A stretch of 64,000 nt of DNA, taken from Holophagaceae bacterium (GTDB taxonomy: Bacteria > Acidobacteriota > Holophagae > Holophagales > Holophagaceae). The notes under the pieces are model-generated. The model had not been told where the DNA came from. It ran no database searches and saw only the letters and a program-made list of their open reading frames with translations. The stretch is taken from positions 496,001 to 560,000 of the forward strand of contig JAJTBS010000002.1 in NCBI GenBank assembly GCA_021286765.1, given 5' to 3'. Below are positions 6,542 through 14,461 of the stretch, one piece after another. How positions within the stretch are numbered: position 1 is the first letter of the stretch; every line of letters starts with the position of its first letter. A program made the translations under genes and the position numbers.

Positions 6542-7345
6542 ATGCATCAGCTCCGCATCCTCTCCCTTTGTTCGGTTCTCGCCAACCAGTTGTTGGCGCA
6601 GGCGCCCGCTCCGCCGGCTGCCCCGCCTCCACCGGCGCCGCCTTCGATCCTGGGCTTCACCCTGACTGGATCCACCACCGTGGGCTCCCAGTACATCTTC
6701 CGTGGGCTCACCCAGACGGATGGGAAACCCACCGTGCAGGCCGAGCTCGACCTGGTCCATCCCACGGGCTTCTATGCCAGCGCGGCCTTCAGCAACATCT
6801 CCTGGATCACGGACCAGTTCATCGCCGGACCGGTCTCCGCCGGCATCGAAGTGGACCTGTTTGGAGGCTACAAGTGGGGCTTCGCCAAGGACTGGACCCT
6901 GGACATCGGGGCTTATCGCTACCTCTACCCCGGCGACTACAAGAGCCTTGCCGGCTACAACCCGAACACCACGGAAGCCTACCTGGGTCTCGCCTACAGT
7001 TGGGCCTCCCTCAAGTATTCCCGGGTGGTTAGCGGAGGCAACTTCGGCATCGCCCAGGCCGAGGGCTCCACTTACGTGGATCTCAGCGTGGCGATTCCGC
7101 TGGGGGAGAGCGGTTGGACGGTGCTCGCCCATGGCGGAAAGACCACCTTCAAGACAAGTGATGCGGCCATCAACGATCTGTTGGACTATATGGACTACAA
7201 GCTGGGCATCACCAAGGAGATCAAGGGTTACATGCTCACTTTGGCCGGGACGAATGCCGACACCAAGGACGCAGGGTACCGGAATGCCCTCGGACGGAAC
7301 ATCGGCAAGGACCGCGTGACGTTCACCATCGCCAAGACCTTCTGA
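6542..7345 (+). CDS. TorF-family putative outer-membrane porin
   Basis: A 267-residue secreted protein: signal peptide (about 1-20), a Pro/Ala-rich spacer, then beta-rich repeats with many aromatic residues and a terminal Phe typical of outer-membrane barrels. The opening of the mature part (GSQYIFRGLTQTDGKPTVQ) matches the TorF-type family often encoded beside amtB-glnK in proteobacteria. It may help ammonium or another nitrogen source cross the outer membrane; that is inference from context. ATG 6542 has GGAG 7 bases upstream. The 129-base gap before it shows no clear terminator, so it may be cotranscribed with amt-glnK. Confidence 0.8.
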   Translation: MHQLRILSLCSVLANQLLAQAPAPPAAPPPPAPPSILGFTLTGSTTVGSQYIFRGLTQTDGKPTVQAELDLVHPTGFYASAAFSNISWITDQFIAGPVSAGIEVDLFGGYKWGFAKDWTLDIGAYRYLYPGDYKSLAGYNPNTTEAYLGLAYSWASLKYSRVVSGGNFGIAQAEGSTYVDLSVAIPLGESGWTVLAHGGKTTFKTSDAAINDLLDYMDYKLGITKEIKGYMLTLAGTNADTKDAGYRNALGRNIGKDRVTFTIAKTF

Positions 7346-7352
7346 GCTCTGT

Positions 7353-8762
7353 GTGCTCAGCCTAGGCCCGGTTTCCGCTCCGGCAGGGGGGCATGGTCTG
7401 GTCGCTTTCCAGGGACTGGGGTCCTGGCTGGCCGCCGTGGGTGTTGCCCCCTTCTTGATCCTGCTCGCCGCCATCGCATTGCTGCCACTCTACCGGGGTA
7501 CGGCGGGCTGGTGGGGGCGCCCCTGGAACAAGTGGCTCCTGGCTGCGCTGTGCGGAGCGGCTGGCATCGGTTTCCACTATGCGGTGGCCGGCGATTTGGC
7601 GCGGCTGCTGGAGACCCTGCTGGACTACCTAGCCTTCATCGCGCTGCTGGCCTCGCTCTACATCGTGAGCGGTGGCATTCATATTTCCGGGGCCTTCTCA
7701 GGCCTGCCCTGGCTGAACACCGCCTTCCTGGCGCTGGGCGCCCTGCTGGCCAACGTCATGGGGACGACCGGCGCAAGCATGGTCTTCATCCGGCCGCTGC
7801 TCCACGCCAACCGGCGGCGGCGGCACAAGGTGCACGTGGTGGTCTTCTTCATCTTTGTGGTGTCGAACACTGGTGGACTGCTGACTCCACTGGGCGACCC
7901 GCCGCTGTACCTCGGTTTCCTCAAGGGTGTGCCATTCGGCTGGACGCTGGGGCTCCTGCCGCAGTGGGCCCTCCTCCAGGCCCTGCTGCTCACCGTCTTC
8001 CACTTCGTAGACGAGATCGTCTTCCACCGGGAGGAACTGGAGATCAAGCACGCGCTCGCGGAGGACCTGCGACTCGCGGAGCGGCCCCTGCACATCGAAG
8101 GCTGGCCGAACCTGCTCCTCCTCATGGCCATCCTCGGGGTGGTCCTCGGCGCGGGTCACCTGCTCCCGGGTCTCGCAAAGGCTCACGGCGACGCCCATGC
8201 TGCCTCCATCGCCAAGATTGGGCAGGTGGCGGCCCTAGCCCTGATCAGCGGGATGGCGCTCTGGCTCAAGGCGGGCCCGGCCGGTGGGGTGCCCTTCCGG
8301 AGGAACCACTTCACCTTTGAGCCGCTGGGCGAAGTGGCCAGTCTCTTCCTGGGCATCTTCGGGGCCATGCTTCCCGCCCTCGATCTCATGCAGGCACACG
8401 CCGGCCACCTCTCCCTCGACCGGCCCTGGCAGTTCTTCTGGATGAGCGGTGGGCTCAGCAGCTTCCTCGACAACGCACCGACCTACCTTTCCATCGCCTC
8501 GCTCGCCGCGGCGAAGGTAGGCATTCACGGAGGCTCGTTGGGGGCCCTGGCCCAGAACTCCCCGACCCTCTTGAAGGCTGTAGCCTGTGGTTCGGTGTTC
8601 ATGGGCGCCAATACCTACATCGGGAACGGGCCGAACTTCATGGTAAAGGCCATCGCTGAGCATAGCGGACTCGAGATGCCATCCTTCCTGGCCTACATGG
8701 GGTGGTCTGCCGCTGTGCTGCTCCCTATCTTCCTCATCGAGACACTGGTGTTCTTTCAGTAA
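7353..8762 (+). CDS. Sodium:proton antiporter-like membrane protein (CitMHS_2/NhaD type)
   Basis: A 469-residue polytopic inner-membrane protein of the ion-transporter superfamily, with about 11-12 helices. Recognisable stretches include NVMGTTGASMVFIRPLL, NTGGLLTPLGDPPLYLGFLKG and GGLSSFLDNAPTY, shared by putative Na+/H+ antiporters of the CitMHS_2 group. A His/Arg-rich cytoplasmic loop (about 150-160) lies between helices. The start is a GTG only 8 bases after the TorF stop and the ribosome site is poor, so the true start could be slightly downstream. The ion exchanged cannot be determined from sequence. Confidence 0.8.
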   Translation: MLSLGPVSAPAGGHGLVAFQGLGSWLAAVGVAPFLILLAAIALLPLYRGTAGWWGRPWNKWLLAALCGAAGIGFHYAVAGDLARLLETLLDYLAFIALLASLYIVSGGIHISGAFSGLPWLNTAFLALGALLANVMGTTGASMVFIRPLLHANRRRRHKVHVVVFFIFVVSNTGGLLTPLGDPPLYLGFLKGVPFGWTLGLLPQWALLQALLLTVFHFVDEIVFHREELEIKHALAEDLRLAERPLHIEGWPNLLLLMAILGVVLGAGHLLPGLAKAHGDAHAASIAKIGQVAALALISGMALWLKAGPAGGVPFRRNHFTFEPLGEVASLFLGIFGAMLPALDLMQAHAGHLSLDRPWQFFWMSGGLSSFLDNAPTYLSIASLAAAKVGIHGGSLGALAQNSPTLLKAVACGSVFMGANTYIGNGPNFMVKAIAEHSGLEMPSFLAYMGWSAAVLLPIFLIETLVFFQ

Positions 8763-8815
8763 CAGGTGTCCGGGTATGCACGCCATCCGCGCCTGATTCC
8801 GATAAGCTAGCCTCC

Positions 8816-8983
8816 ATGCCCGTCGATCCCCGCCTCCTCGAGATCCTCTGCTGCCCGGACTGCCACGGCGACCTGGCGGAGGAAGCTGAAGGACTGCACT
8901 GCCAGGCGTGCGGATTGCTCTATCCCATCGAGGACGGCATTCCCGTCATGCTGGTCGATGCGGCGAAGAAGGTGGGCCAGTGA
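8816..8983 (+). CDS. Trm112/UPF0434-family zinc-ribbon protein
   Basis: A 55-residue protein, MPVDPRLLEILCCPDC at the start, with two Cys pairs (CPDC 13-16, CQAC 29-32) and LLYPIEDGIPVML at the end. This is the bacterial Trm112-like YcaR pattern. Its role is poorly defined; in eukaryotes Trm112 activates methyltransferases. A TAAGCT -10-like hexamer sits 7 bases before the ATG. The stop overlaps the GTG start of the heptose kinase gene (GTGA), so the two are coupled. YcaR relatives are often found near LPS genes, which fits. Confidence 0.88.
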   Translation: MPVDPRLLEILCCPDCHGDLAEEAEGLHCQACGLLYPIEDGIPVMLVDAAKKVGQ

Positions 8984-9984
8984 GGCTGGACCGCGCCCAG
9001 GCCGAGTCGCTGCTCCAGCGCATGGAAGGCCGCAAGGTCGCCGTGCTGGGCGACGTGATGCTGGACGAGTACCTGTTCGGCGAGGTGAGCCGAATCTCGC
9101 CCGAGGCACCGGTACCTGTCGTCCGGGTGCTGCGCGAGCGGGCGGTGCTGGGCGGTGCCGCCAATGTGGCCGCCAACCTCAAAGCCCTCGGCACGGAACC
9201 CCTGCTCGTCGGGACGCTGCAGAAGGATGCGGCGGGGGACCGGGTGCTGGGCCTGCTCACGGGCCTCGGCGTCTCCATCTCTGGACTGGTGCTGGACACC
9301 TCCCGTCCAACCATCATCAAGACCCGCGTCATCGGTCAGCAGCAGCAGATGCTCCGCATCGACCGCGAGGACCCGGGCCTGCCCGACGCTGCGGTGCTCC
9401 TGGGGCTGAAGGACCGGCTGGAGCGGGCCCTGGGTTCGGCCTCGGCGCTGATCGTTTCGGACTACGCCAAGGGCACCATCAATGAGCCGGTCATGGATAC
9501 GGTCCGCGCAGTGTGCGCCGAGCGGGGCATCCCCTGGATCGTGGATCCCAAACCGTCCCACAAGGCCCTCTACCGCGGCGCCACCCTGATGACGCCCAAC
9601 ACCAAGGAAACCTCGGAGCTCACCACCCGCGACGCCAGGTCGGACATGGAGGTGACCATCGCAGGTCGGGCCCTCCTGGCTGAGCTGGACCTGAAGGGCC
9701 TGCTGGTAACCCGCAGTGAGCGGGGGATGGCCCTGTTCGCGCCCGATGCGGAGCATGCCGCGCCCTGGATGATTCCCACCGAAGCCCGCGAGGTGTTCGA
9801 CGTGAGCGGCGCCGGGGACACGGTCATCGCCGCCTTCAGCGCTGCCGTCGCCGCAGGCGCCGATTGGCGCGAGGCCGCCATGCTGGCCAACGCCGCCGCC
9901 GGCGTGGTGGTCGCCAAGGTGGGCACGGCCACGGTTACGCCCGCAGAACTGCTGGCCCACTACCACGAGCAGGAAGCGAATTAG
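8980..9984 (+). CDS. rfaE1: D-glycero-beta-D-manno-heptose-7-phosphate kinase
   Basis: A 334-residue PfkB/ribokinase-family enzyme that makes heptose 1,7-bisphosphate for the LPS inner core. Motifs: GDVMLDEYLFGEVSRISPEAP near the N terminus, GGAANVAANL, and the PfkB signature with catalytic Asp in DVSGAGDTVIAAF. Only the kinase half of HldE is present; the nucleotidyltransferase (RfaE2) must be encoded elsewhere. The GTG start at 8980 overlaps the upstream stop. This start is preferred because residues upstream in the open frame are the zinc-ribbon gene read in another frame. Confidence 0.93.
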   Translation: MRLDRAQAESLLQRMEGRKVAVLGDVMLDEYLFGEVSRISPEAPVPVVRVLRERAVLGGAANVAANLKALGTEPLLVGTLQKDAAGDRVLGLLTGLGVSISGLVLDTSRPTIIKTRVIGQQQQMLRIDREDPGLPDAAVLLGLKDRLERALGSASALIVSDYAKGTINEPVMDTVRAVCAERGIPWIVDPKPSHKALYRGATLMTPNTKETSELTTRDARSDMEVTIAGRALLAELDLKGLLVTRSERGMALFAPDAEHAAPWMIPTEAREVFDVSGAGDTVIAAFSAAVAAGADWREAAMLANAAAGVVVAKVGTATVTPAELLAHYHEQEAN

Positions 9985-10109
9985 GGCCTCTCCGCAGCCA
10001 GGGCAATCCCCAGGGCTTCGTGGGGAAGGTGCGGGAAACGGGGGTGCGTGCAAAGTGCGCCCCTTGTTCCTCGACTTGCATGCATCGCGAGGAGAACCCC
10101 CGAGGCAGA

Positions 10110-10682
10110 CTAATTCCGGAGTTCGATGGACAGGAAGAACTTATCGCCTGTGGCCAGCCGCTCCTTCACCTGGGTGAAGTTCAGGTCGAAGGTCTCGGTT
10201 TCCCCCGGCTTGATGGTACCGACCTTGGTGCCGCCGGAGGCCACGCCGATCAGGCGTCCCTCCTTGTCCAACACGGCCACGGCGAAGCCCGGCACCTTCG
10301 GATACTTGCCGGTGTTCGTGACCTCCACCTGGGCCCGCGTGCCGAATTCGGCGCCTTTCAGGAGGTTGAAGAAGCCGGGCTGCACCACACGCTTGTTGAA
10401 GAAGATGCTGCTGACCTTCAGCCCGTCCAGATCGATCGTCAAGGGGATGATGCGATCCCAGGCGAAGGGGAAGCTCTCGGAATAGAAGGACAGCGGTGTG
10501 GCGACGGCGGCGGCGGGTGCGGCCGGAGTTGAAGCCTTGGGTGCCTGGGCGGGAGCGGAGGCGGGAGGCGGCGCGGGCGTCGGCGCGGGGGCCTGGGCCG
10601 GTGCCTCCACAGGTGGGGGCGGAATCTGGAGCGGCGGTTCCTGGGGTAGGCCCAGGGCGGCGAGGAGGAGCAGCATCTGCAT
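10110..10682 (-). CDS. Exported protein with Pro/Ala-rich linker and a C-terminal Ig-like domain
   Basis: A 190-residue protein of unknown function. A short hydrophobic N terminus (MQMLLLLAALGLPQ) looks like a signal peptide. It is followed by a Pro/Ala-rich low-complexity stretch (about 20-60), then a roughly 120-residue beta-rich domain with ARAQVEVTNTGKYPKVPGFAVAVLDKEGRLIG and PGETETFDLNF. That layout resembles the FxLYD/CARDB-like domains of secreted proteins. The ATG at 10682 lies just after the stop of the zinc-ribbon gene at 10684-10686, so they form an operon. It converges on the heptose kinase gene across 125 bases with no clear function. Confidence 0.7.
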   Translation of the reverse strand: MQMLLLLAALGLPQEPPLQIPPPPVEAPAQAPAPTPAPPPASAPAQAPKASTPAAPAAAVATPLSFYSESFPFAWDRIIPLTIDLDGLKVSSIFFNKRVVQPGFFNLLKGAEFGTRAQVEVTNTGKYPKVPGFAVAVLDKEGRLIGVASGGTKVGTIKPGETETFDLNFTQVKERLATGDKFFLSIELRN

Positions 10683-10683
10683 G

Positions 10684-11745
10684 TCAGTTCTTCCCGAACA
10701 GGCCACCGAAGAGGCTCTTCTTGGAGGAGGACTCCCCGATGCCGGAATCCAGGCTGGGCGCGCCATTGCTCCGCTCGCGGCGGAGGCGCTCGAAGACCGG
10801 CCGCAGGCCCGGCACCTTGTGGGCCTCCAGCCAGTTCTCGCTGTGCTGCCGCGCCACGAGGTGGTTCTCGAGGATGCGGCCCTCCTCGACCCAGGCCATC
10901 AACTGGGGCATGGTGAGGCCGCCATAAATGTCCTCGCCGATCTTCAGGCGCAACAGCTCGGCGCCGCCATCGGGGGCCTCGGGGAGGGGGGCGAAGGAAC
11001 GGGGGACCGGAACCGTGGAGGCCGTGTCCTTGCGGGGTTCTGTGGCGGTGGCCAGGTCCGAGGCGCGCAGGGCCACCGTGGGTTCCGCGGGCGCCGAGGC
11101 GGCGGCGATGATGGCCTGCATGTCCTCCTGGCTCAGGCGCATGGTGGAGCTGGAAGGTCCGGCCAGATCCTCTTCCGTCAATCCGGCGGCCGTGGGGCTG
11201 TCGCCAAGGGTTTCCGTGCCGGGCGTGGGCCCGAGCGTGGAGTCCAGGGCGGACAGGGCGGCTTCCATGTCCATGGCATGGGGATCCTGGCCCCCCTTCA
11301 GGCCGCTGGCGGCCGGGGCATTGCCGAAGAGCTTCTCGATGGCATCCCGGGCCGAGGTGTAGCCCGACAGGGTGGTCTCCGTGATCTCAGGCGGGAAGGA
11401 GGCGGGGGTGGGTTCGGCCTTGGCTTCAGGCAGCGAATCGGGCACTGCCACCAGGGTCTTCTCCAGGATCTCCTCGTCCGCCACATCCAGGTCGCCCAGG
11501 GTGAGGGAAGGGGGCAGGACCTCGGCAGGCGGCGCCTCGTCCAGGTGAACTGATTCGATGACTTCGGGCATGGTCTCGGCCGGAAGCGCCTCGGCGGGAG
11601 GAGCCAGCAGCCGCTGGACCACATCGCCCACGGGGAACACGCCGCCGCAGGATAAACATTTTGCCCGGCGGATGACCGGCTTCAGCCGCTCGGGGCGAAG
11701 GCGGTAGCGGGTGGTGCAGCTCGGGCAATGGATCGCTTCGGCCAC
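10684..11745 (-). CDS. Zinc-ribbon (MJ0042-type) protein with C-terminal GYF_2-like domain
   Basis: A 353-residue protein from GTG 11745, chosen because AGGAG lies 8 bases upstream and the ribbon starts right away. Cys7/10 and Cys30/33 (HCPSC ... CLSCG) form an MJ0042-type zinc ribbon. A long acidic, Ala/Pro-rich disordered middle follows. The C-terminal part (IGEDIYGGLTMPQLMAWVEEGRILENHLV, then W) resembles the GYF_2/DUF4339 fold. Such proteins are common in Myxococcota and Acidobacteriota as presumed regulatory or adaptor proteins; the partner is unknown. It is divergent from tmk, with 88 bases between the starts. Confidence 0.7.
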   Translation of the reverse strand: MAEAIHCPSCTTRYRLRPERLKPVIRRAKCLSCGGVFPVGDVVQRLLAPPAEALPAETMPEVIESVHLDEAPPAEVLPPSLTLGDLDVADEEILEKTLVAVPDSLPEAKAEPTPASFPPEITETTLSGYTSARDAIEKLFGNAPAASGLKGGQDPHAMDMEAALSALDSTLGPTPGTETLGDSPTAAGLTEEDLAGPSSSTMRLSQEDMQAIIAAASAPAEPTVALRASDLATATEPRKDTASTVPVPRSFAPLPEAPDGGAELLRLKIGEDIYGGLTMPQLMAWVEEGRILENHLVARQHSENWLEAHKVPGLRPVFERLRRERSNGAPSLDSGIGESSSKKSLFGGLFGKN

Positions 11746-11833
11746 CGGGAACTCCTGGCGTTTCGAGCAGGATAGCACCGAGCCGGGGTTTGGCGTCCAG
11801 CCGGGCCGGGTATCCTCGAACCACGGAGGCACC

Positions 11834-12499
11834 GTGCAGGGCGTGTTCATCACCATCGAGGGCGTGGAGGGGTCCGGCAAGTCCACCCAGCTGCTCCACC
11901 TGTCGGAGCGCCTGCGCCGCCTGGGCCTGCCCCTGGTGGTGACGAAGGAGCCCGGCGGCACAGCCCTGGGGCGGGAGATCCGGCGCCTGCTGCTGGAACG
12001 CCACGGCAGCGGGGAGACCTGGTGCGCAGAGGCCGAGCTGCTGCTGTTCTACGCAGACCGGGCCCAGCACCTGGAGACCGTGATCCGCCCCGCGCTGGCC
12101 GAAGGCAAGGTCGTATTGGTGGACCGCTTCGAGGACTCCACCCGCGCCTACCAGGGCGCCAGCGGCGTGGCCGAATCCTCCCTGGACCGCCTGAGCGAAC
12201 TGGTGCTGCGCGGGCTCCGACCCCACCTGACCATCATGCTGGACATGGACCCCGAGACCTCGCTGCAGCGGGTCGAGGTGCGCAATCTGTCGCTGGGGGC
12301 CGAATTCGCGGAAACGCGCTTTGACGAGGCCGAGCTGGACTTCCACCGGCGGGTGCGGAACCGCTTCCTGGCCATTGCCCAGAACCACCCCAACCGCGTG
12401 GCCCTCATCCCGGCGCGGGATCCGGTGGATCAGGTGGAGGCCGCCATCTGGCTGCGGGTGGCCCCCCTGCTGCGCAACGCCGGGTTCGGAGTCGATTGA
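11834..12499 (+). CDS. tmk: Thymidylate kinase (dTMP kinase)
   Basis: A 221-residue enzyme that phosphorylates dTMP to dTDP. The P-loop EGVEGSGKST is at about residues 9-18, then EPGGTALG, and the DRFEDSTRAYQG substrate motif. The GTG start at 11834 has CGGAGG 4 bases upstream and gives the standard N terminus (GVFITIEG). A TATCCT -10-like hexamer lies about 15-20 bases before it. The stop overlaps the holB start, giving the common tmk-holB pair. Confidence 0.95.
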   Translation: MQGVFITIEGVEGSGKSTQLLHLSERLRRLGLPLVVTKEPGGTALGREIRRLLLERHGSGETWCAEAELLLFYADRAQHLETVIRPALAEGKVVLVDRFEDSTRAYQGASGVAESSLDRLSELVLRGLRPHLTIMLDMDPETSLQRVEVRNLSLGAEFAETRFDEAELDFHRRVRNRFLAIAQNHPNRVALIPARDPVDQVEAAIWLRVAPLLRNAGFGVD

Positions 12500-13509
12500 T
12501 GTTCTCGCCCGACATCGCCGGCCACCAGGCCACCCGAGAGCGGCTGCTCCAGCGGCTGCAGGGTGGGCGCATTCGCGGCTCACTGCTCTTCACGGGCCCC
12601 GAGGGCATCGGCAAGCGCCGCGTGGCACTGGAATTGGCCCAGCGGGAGCTCTGCCTACGGCGCAGCGCCTGCGGCCAGTGCGAGGGCTGCCGGATGTTCC
12701 AGGGGGAGGACCTGCCCTACGAGCTGCCCAACCTGCTGCGCATCGCGCCGGAGGGCAAGGCCGGCGTGATCCGCATCGACCAGATCCGCGAAGGCCTCGA
12801 TTCGAATAACCAGCCCCGGTTCAGCCGCGGGGTCATCGAGTGGGCCGCCCTGGCCCCGGCCATGGGCTGCCACCGCTGGATCCTCATCGAGGAGGCCCAC
12901 CGCCTCAACGAGTCCAGCGGCAACGTCCTGCTCAAGACCCTGGAGGAGCCCCCGCCGGACACTCACTTCATCCTGGTCACCCACCGCCCCGAGGCTCTCC
13001 TGCAGACCATCCGCAGCCGCTGCGAGCGCATCCCCTTCTCGCCCCTGGCCCCCCGTGAGGCCTGGGCCGTGGCGCAGCGGAATGGCTGGCAGGAGGCGGA
13101 TCATGACCGCTGGCTGGCCCTGGGGGAGGGCAGCCTGAGGCACCTGGACGAGGCGACCTTCCGCCGCGCCGAGGCCCAGGTGGAGGCCTGGCTTGCCCTG
13201 ATGGCCGGCCGCGCCTTCGCGGAAGCTTCTGGCCCCCTGCTGCCCGAGAAGGAATCCACCCTGGCCCAGGGCGAACAGCTGCGGCAACCCCTGGAACTGC
13301 TGCTGCGCCTGCTGGCGGATCTGGCCCGGATCCGCGCCGGTGAAACCCCGGCCCTGGGGCCCTGGCGGGAGGAACTGAGCGCCCTGGCAACGCCCGAGCG
13401 GAACCTGAAGGCGCCCCAGGAGGCGGCCCTCCAGGCCCTGCGCCACCTGCCCCGGAACCTCAGTCCCGAGCCGCTGCTCCGGGAGGTGGCCCTGGCCTTG
13501 GTGTCGTGA
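12499..13509 (+). CDS. holB: DNA polymerase III subunit delta' (clamp-loader)
   Basis: A 336-residue AAA+ clamp-loader subunit. The P-loop is GPEGIGKR (33-40). The zinc module uses C52, C58, C61 and C64. The DEAH-like segment ILIEEAHRLN and the sensor-1/SRC motif IRSRCERI are present. The ATG at 12499 shares its A with the tmk stop (TTGATG); a TTG three bases earlier is also possible. The C-terminal helical region is about as long as in other HolB proteins. Confidence 0.93.
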   Translation: MFSPDIAGHQATRERLLQRLQGGRIRGSLLFTGPEGIGKRRVALELAQRELCLRRSACGQCEGCRMFQGEDLPYELPNLLRIAPEGKAGVIRIDQIREGLDSNNQPRFSRGVIEWAALAPAMGCHRWILIEEAHRLNESSGNVLLKTLEEPPPDTHFILVTHRPEALLQTIRSRCERIPFSPLAPREAWAVAQRNGWQEADHDRWLALGEGSLRHLDEATFRRAEAQVEAWLALMAGRAFAEASGPLLPEKESTLAQGEQLRQPLELLLRLLADLARIRAGETPALGPWREELSALATPERNLKAPQEAALQALRHLPRNLSPEPLLREVALALVS

Positions 13510-13543
13510 CCGGCATCACCGATCCTGGCGCTAGAATGGATTT

Positions 13544-13569
13544 AGGAGCGTTGGCTCCTGAACAGGAGG
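13544..13569 (+). promoter_or_regulatory. Alternating hairpins covering the ribosome site of the YecH-like gene
   Basis: AGGAGC (13544-13549) pairs with GCTCCT (13554-13559) around GTTG. The same CTCCT can instead pair with AGGAG (13564-13568), which is the ribosome-binding site of the next gene. The two structures exclude each other. A TAGAAT -10-like hexamer (13532-13537) lies just upstream, so the element would sit at the very 5' end of the mRNA. Confidence 0.45.
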
Positions 13570-13573
13570 CCCC

Positions 13574-13816
13574 ATGTCCGAACCCCTCTACGGCCACGAT
13601 CTGCTGAGCCTGCTGGTGGAGAAGGGCGGCTCCTGCGCGCTGGACGACCTCCGCGCCGCCTCTGAAGCGGCCCACGGCAAGGCCGCGATCTACTGCAACT
13701 GCCACGGCGACAGCTTCGACTTCGATGGGGTCATCGCGTTCCTGGGTAGCAAGGGCAAGGTGTCGGTGGCCGGCGGCCAGGTGAGCCTGGGCATGGCGCC
13801 CGCCTGCCAGCACTGA
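13574..13816 (+). CDS. YecH-family (DUF2492) putative metal-binding protein
   Basis: An 80-residue protein matching the E. coli YecH family in length and pattern: GHDLLSLL near the start, YCNCHGDSFDFDGVIAFLGSKGK in the middle, and a C-terminal ACQH. Cys and His at positions 8, 41, 43, 44, 78 and 80 could bind a metal. Function is unknown; members of this family have been linked by annotation to maturation roles without firm proof. The ribosome site AGGAGG is strong but may be masked by the leader hairpins. Confidence 0.82.
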   Translation: MSEPLYGHDLLSLLVEKGGSCALDDLRAASEAAHGKAAIYCNCHGDSFDFDGVIAFLGSKGKVSVAGGQVSLGMAPACQH

Positions 13817-13854
13817 GGCGTGCTCCCCGCCTACAATGGCGGGAGGGAGGCCCC

Positions 13855-14265
13855 ATGCAGCTGCTCCGCATCAACCATCTGGGCATCGCGGCCCCGGGCC
13901 TGGACGAGGCCATGGCGCGCATGGTGCGCCTCTTCGACATGGCCCCGGAGCACACCGAGGAAGTGGCCGAGCAGAAGGTGAAGACGGCCTTCTTCCCCGT
14001 AGGCGAGAGCACCCTGGAGTTCCTGGAGAGTACCGACCCCGAGGGTCCCATCGGGAAGTTCCTGACGAAGCGCGGCCCCGGCATCCACCACGTGTGCTTC
14101 GAGGTGGACGACATCGACGCCGCCGTGGTCCAGCTGCTGGCCAAGGGCGTGCGCATGATCGACCAGACCCCCCGGAACGGCGCCCATGGCTGCCGCGTGG
14201 CCTTCATCCACCCGGCGGAGACTGGCGGCGTGCTGATGGAGCTGAGCCAGGGCGGGGCGCACTGA
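13855..14265 (+). CDS. mce: Methylmalonyl-CoA epimerase
   Basis: A 136-residue vicinal-oxygen-chelate (glyoxalase/bleomycin resistance) protein that interconverts (R)- and (S)-methylmalonyl-CoA in propionate and odd-chain metabolism. Metal ligands are visible as NHLGIA (His8) and GPGIHHVCFEVDD, with the final Glu in GVLMELSQ. A TACAAT -10-like hexamer (13832-13837) and a GGGAGG site precede the ATG. The mutase is not in the window. Confidence 0.92.
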   Translation: MQLLRINHLGIAAPGLDEAMARMVRLFDMAPEHTEEVAEQKVKTAFFPVGESTLEFLESTDPEGPIGKFLTKRGPGIHHVCFEVDDIDAAVVQLLAKGVRMIDQTPRNGAHGCRVAFIHPAETGGVLMELSQGGAH

Positions 14266-14271
14266 CCCGCT

Positions 14272-14403
14272 TCAGCCCACCCAGCCCAGATACCCCAGCC
14301 CCAGCGCCCGCCCGAAGAACACCACGATGGGCGTGGCCAGGGCCAGGAAGCAGCCGAAGGGCAGCATGGTCTGGCCGATGAGGTGGTACCTAGGGCAGAG
14401 CAT
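14272..14403 (-). pseudogene. Remnant of a prepilin peptidase 3' end
   Basis: A 43-codon frame (ATG 14403 to TGA 14272) encodes GQTMLPFGCFLALATPIVV and the rest of the final 34 residues of the prepilin peptidase at 17031-17945, almost unchanged. No catalytic part is present, so it cannot be an active enzyme. The first eight codons (MLCPRYHL) do not match the intact gene. With the intact copy at 17031 it brackets the FG-GAP lipoprotein gene. Confidence 0.7.
14276..14376. repeat. 101-bp direct repeat, left copy (flanks the FG-GAP gene)
   Basis: This stretch aligns without gaps to 17035-17135, with about five mismatches counted by eye. The copies lie 2.76 kb apart and bracket the gene at 14462-16876. 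No terminal inverted repeats or transposase were found, so the origin may be a duplication or recombination event. Confidence 0.85.
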
Positions 14404-14461
14404 GGGAAAAGTTGGCCTTAACCCTTCAAAGTCCGACTGAGGTGGTTCTGAATCTATTGAT

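Noticed and set aside
10010-10027. CCCCA/TGGGG hairpin after the heptose kinase as a terminator
   Set aside because: The stem is only five base pairs and no U tract follows; too weak to call.
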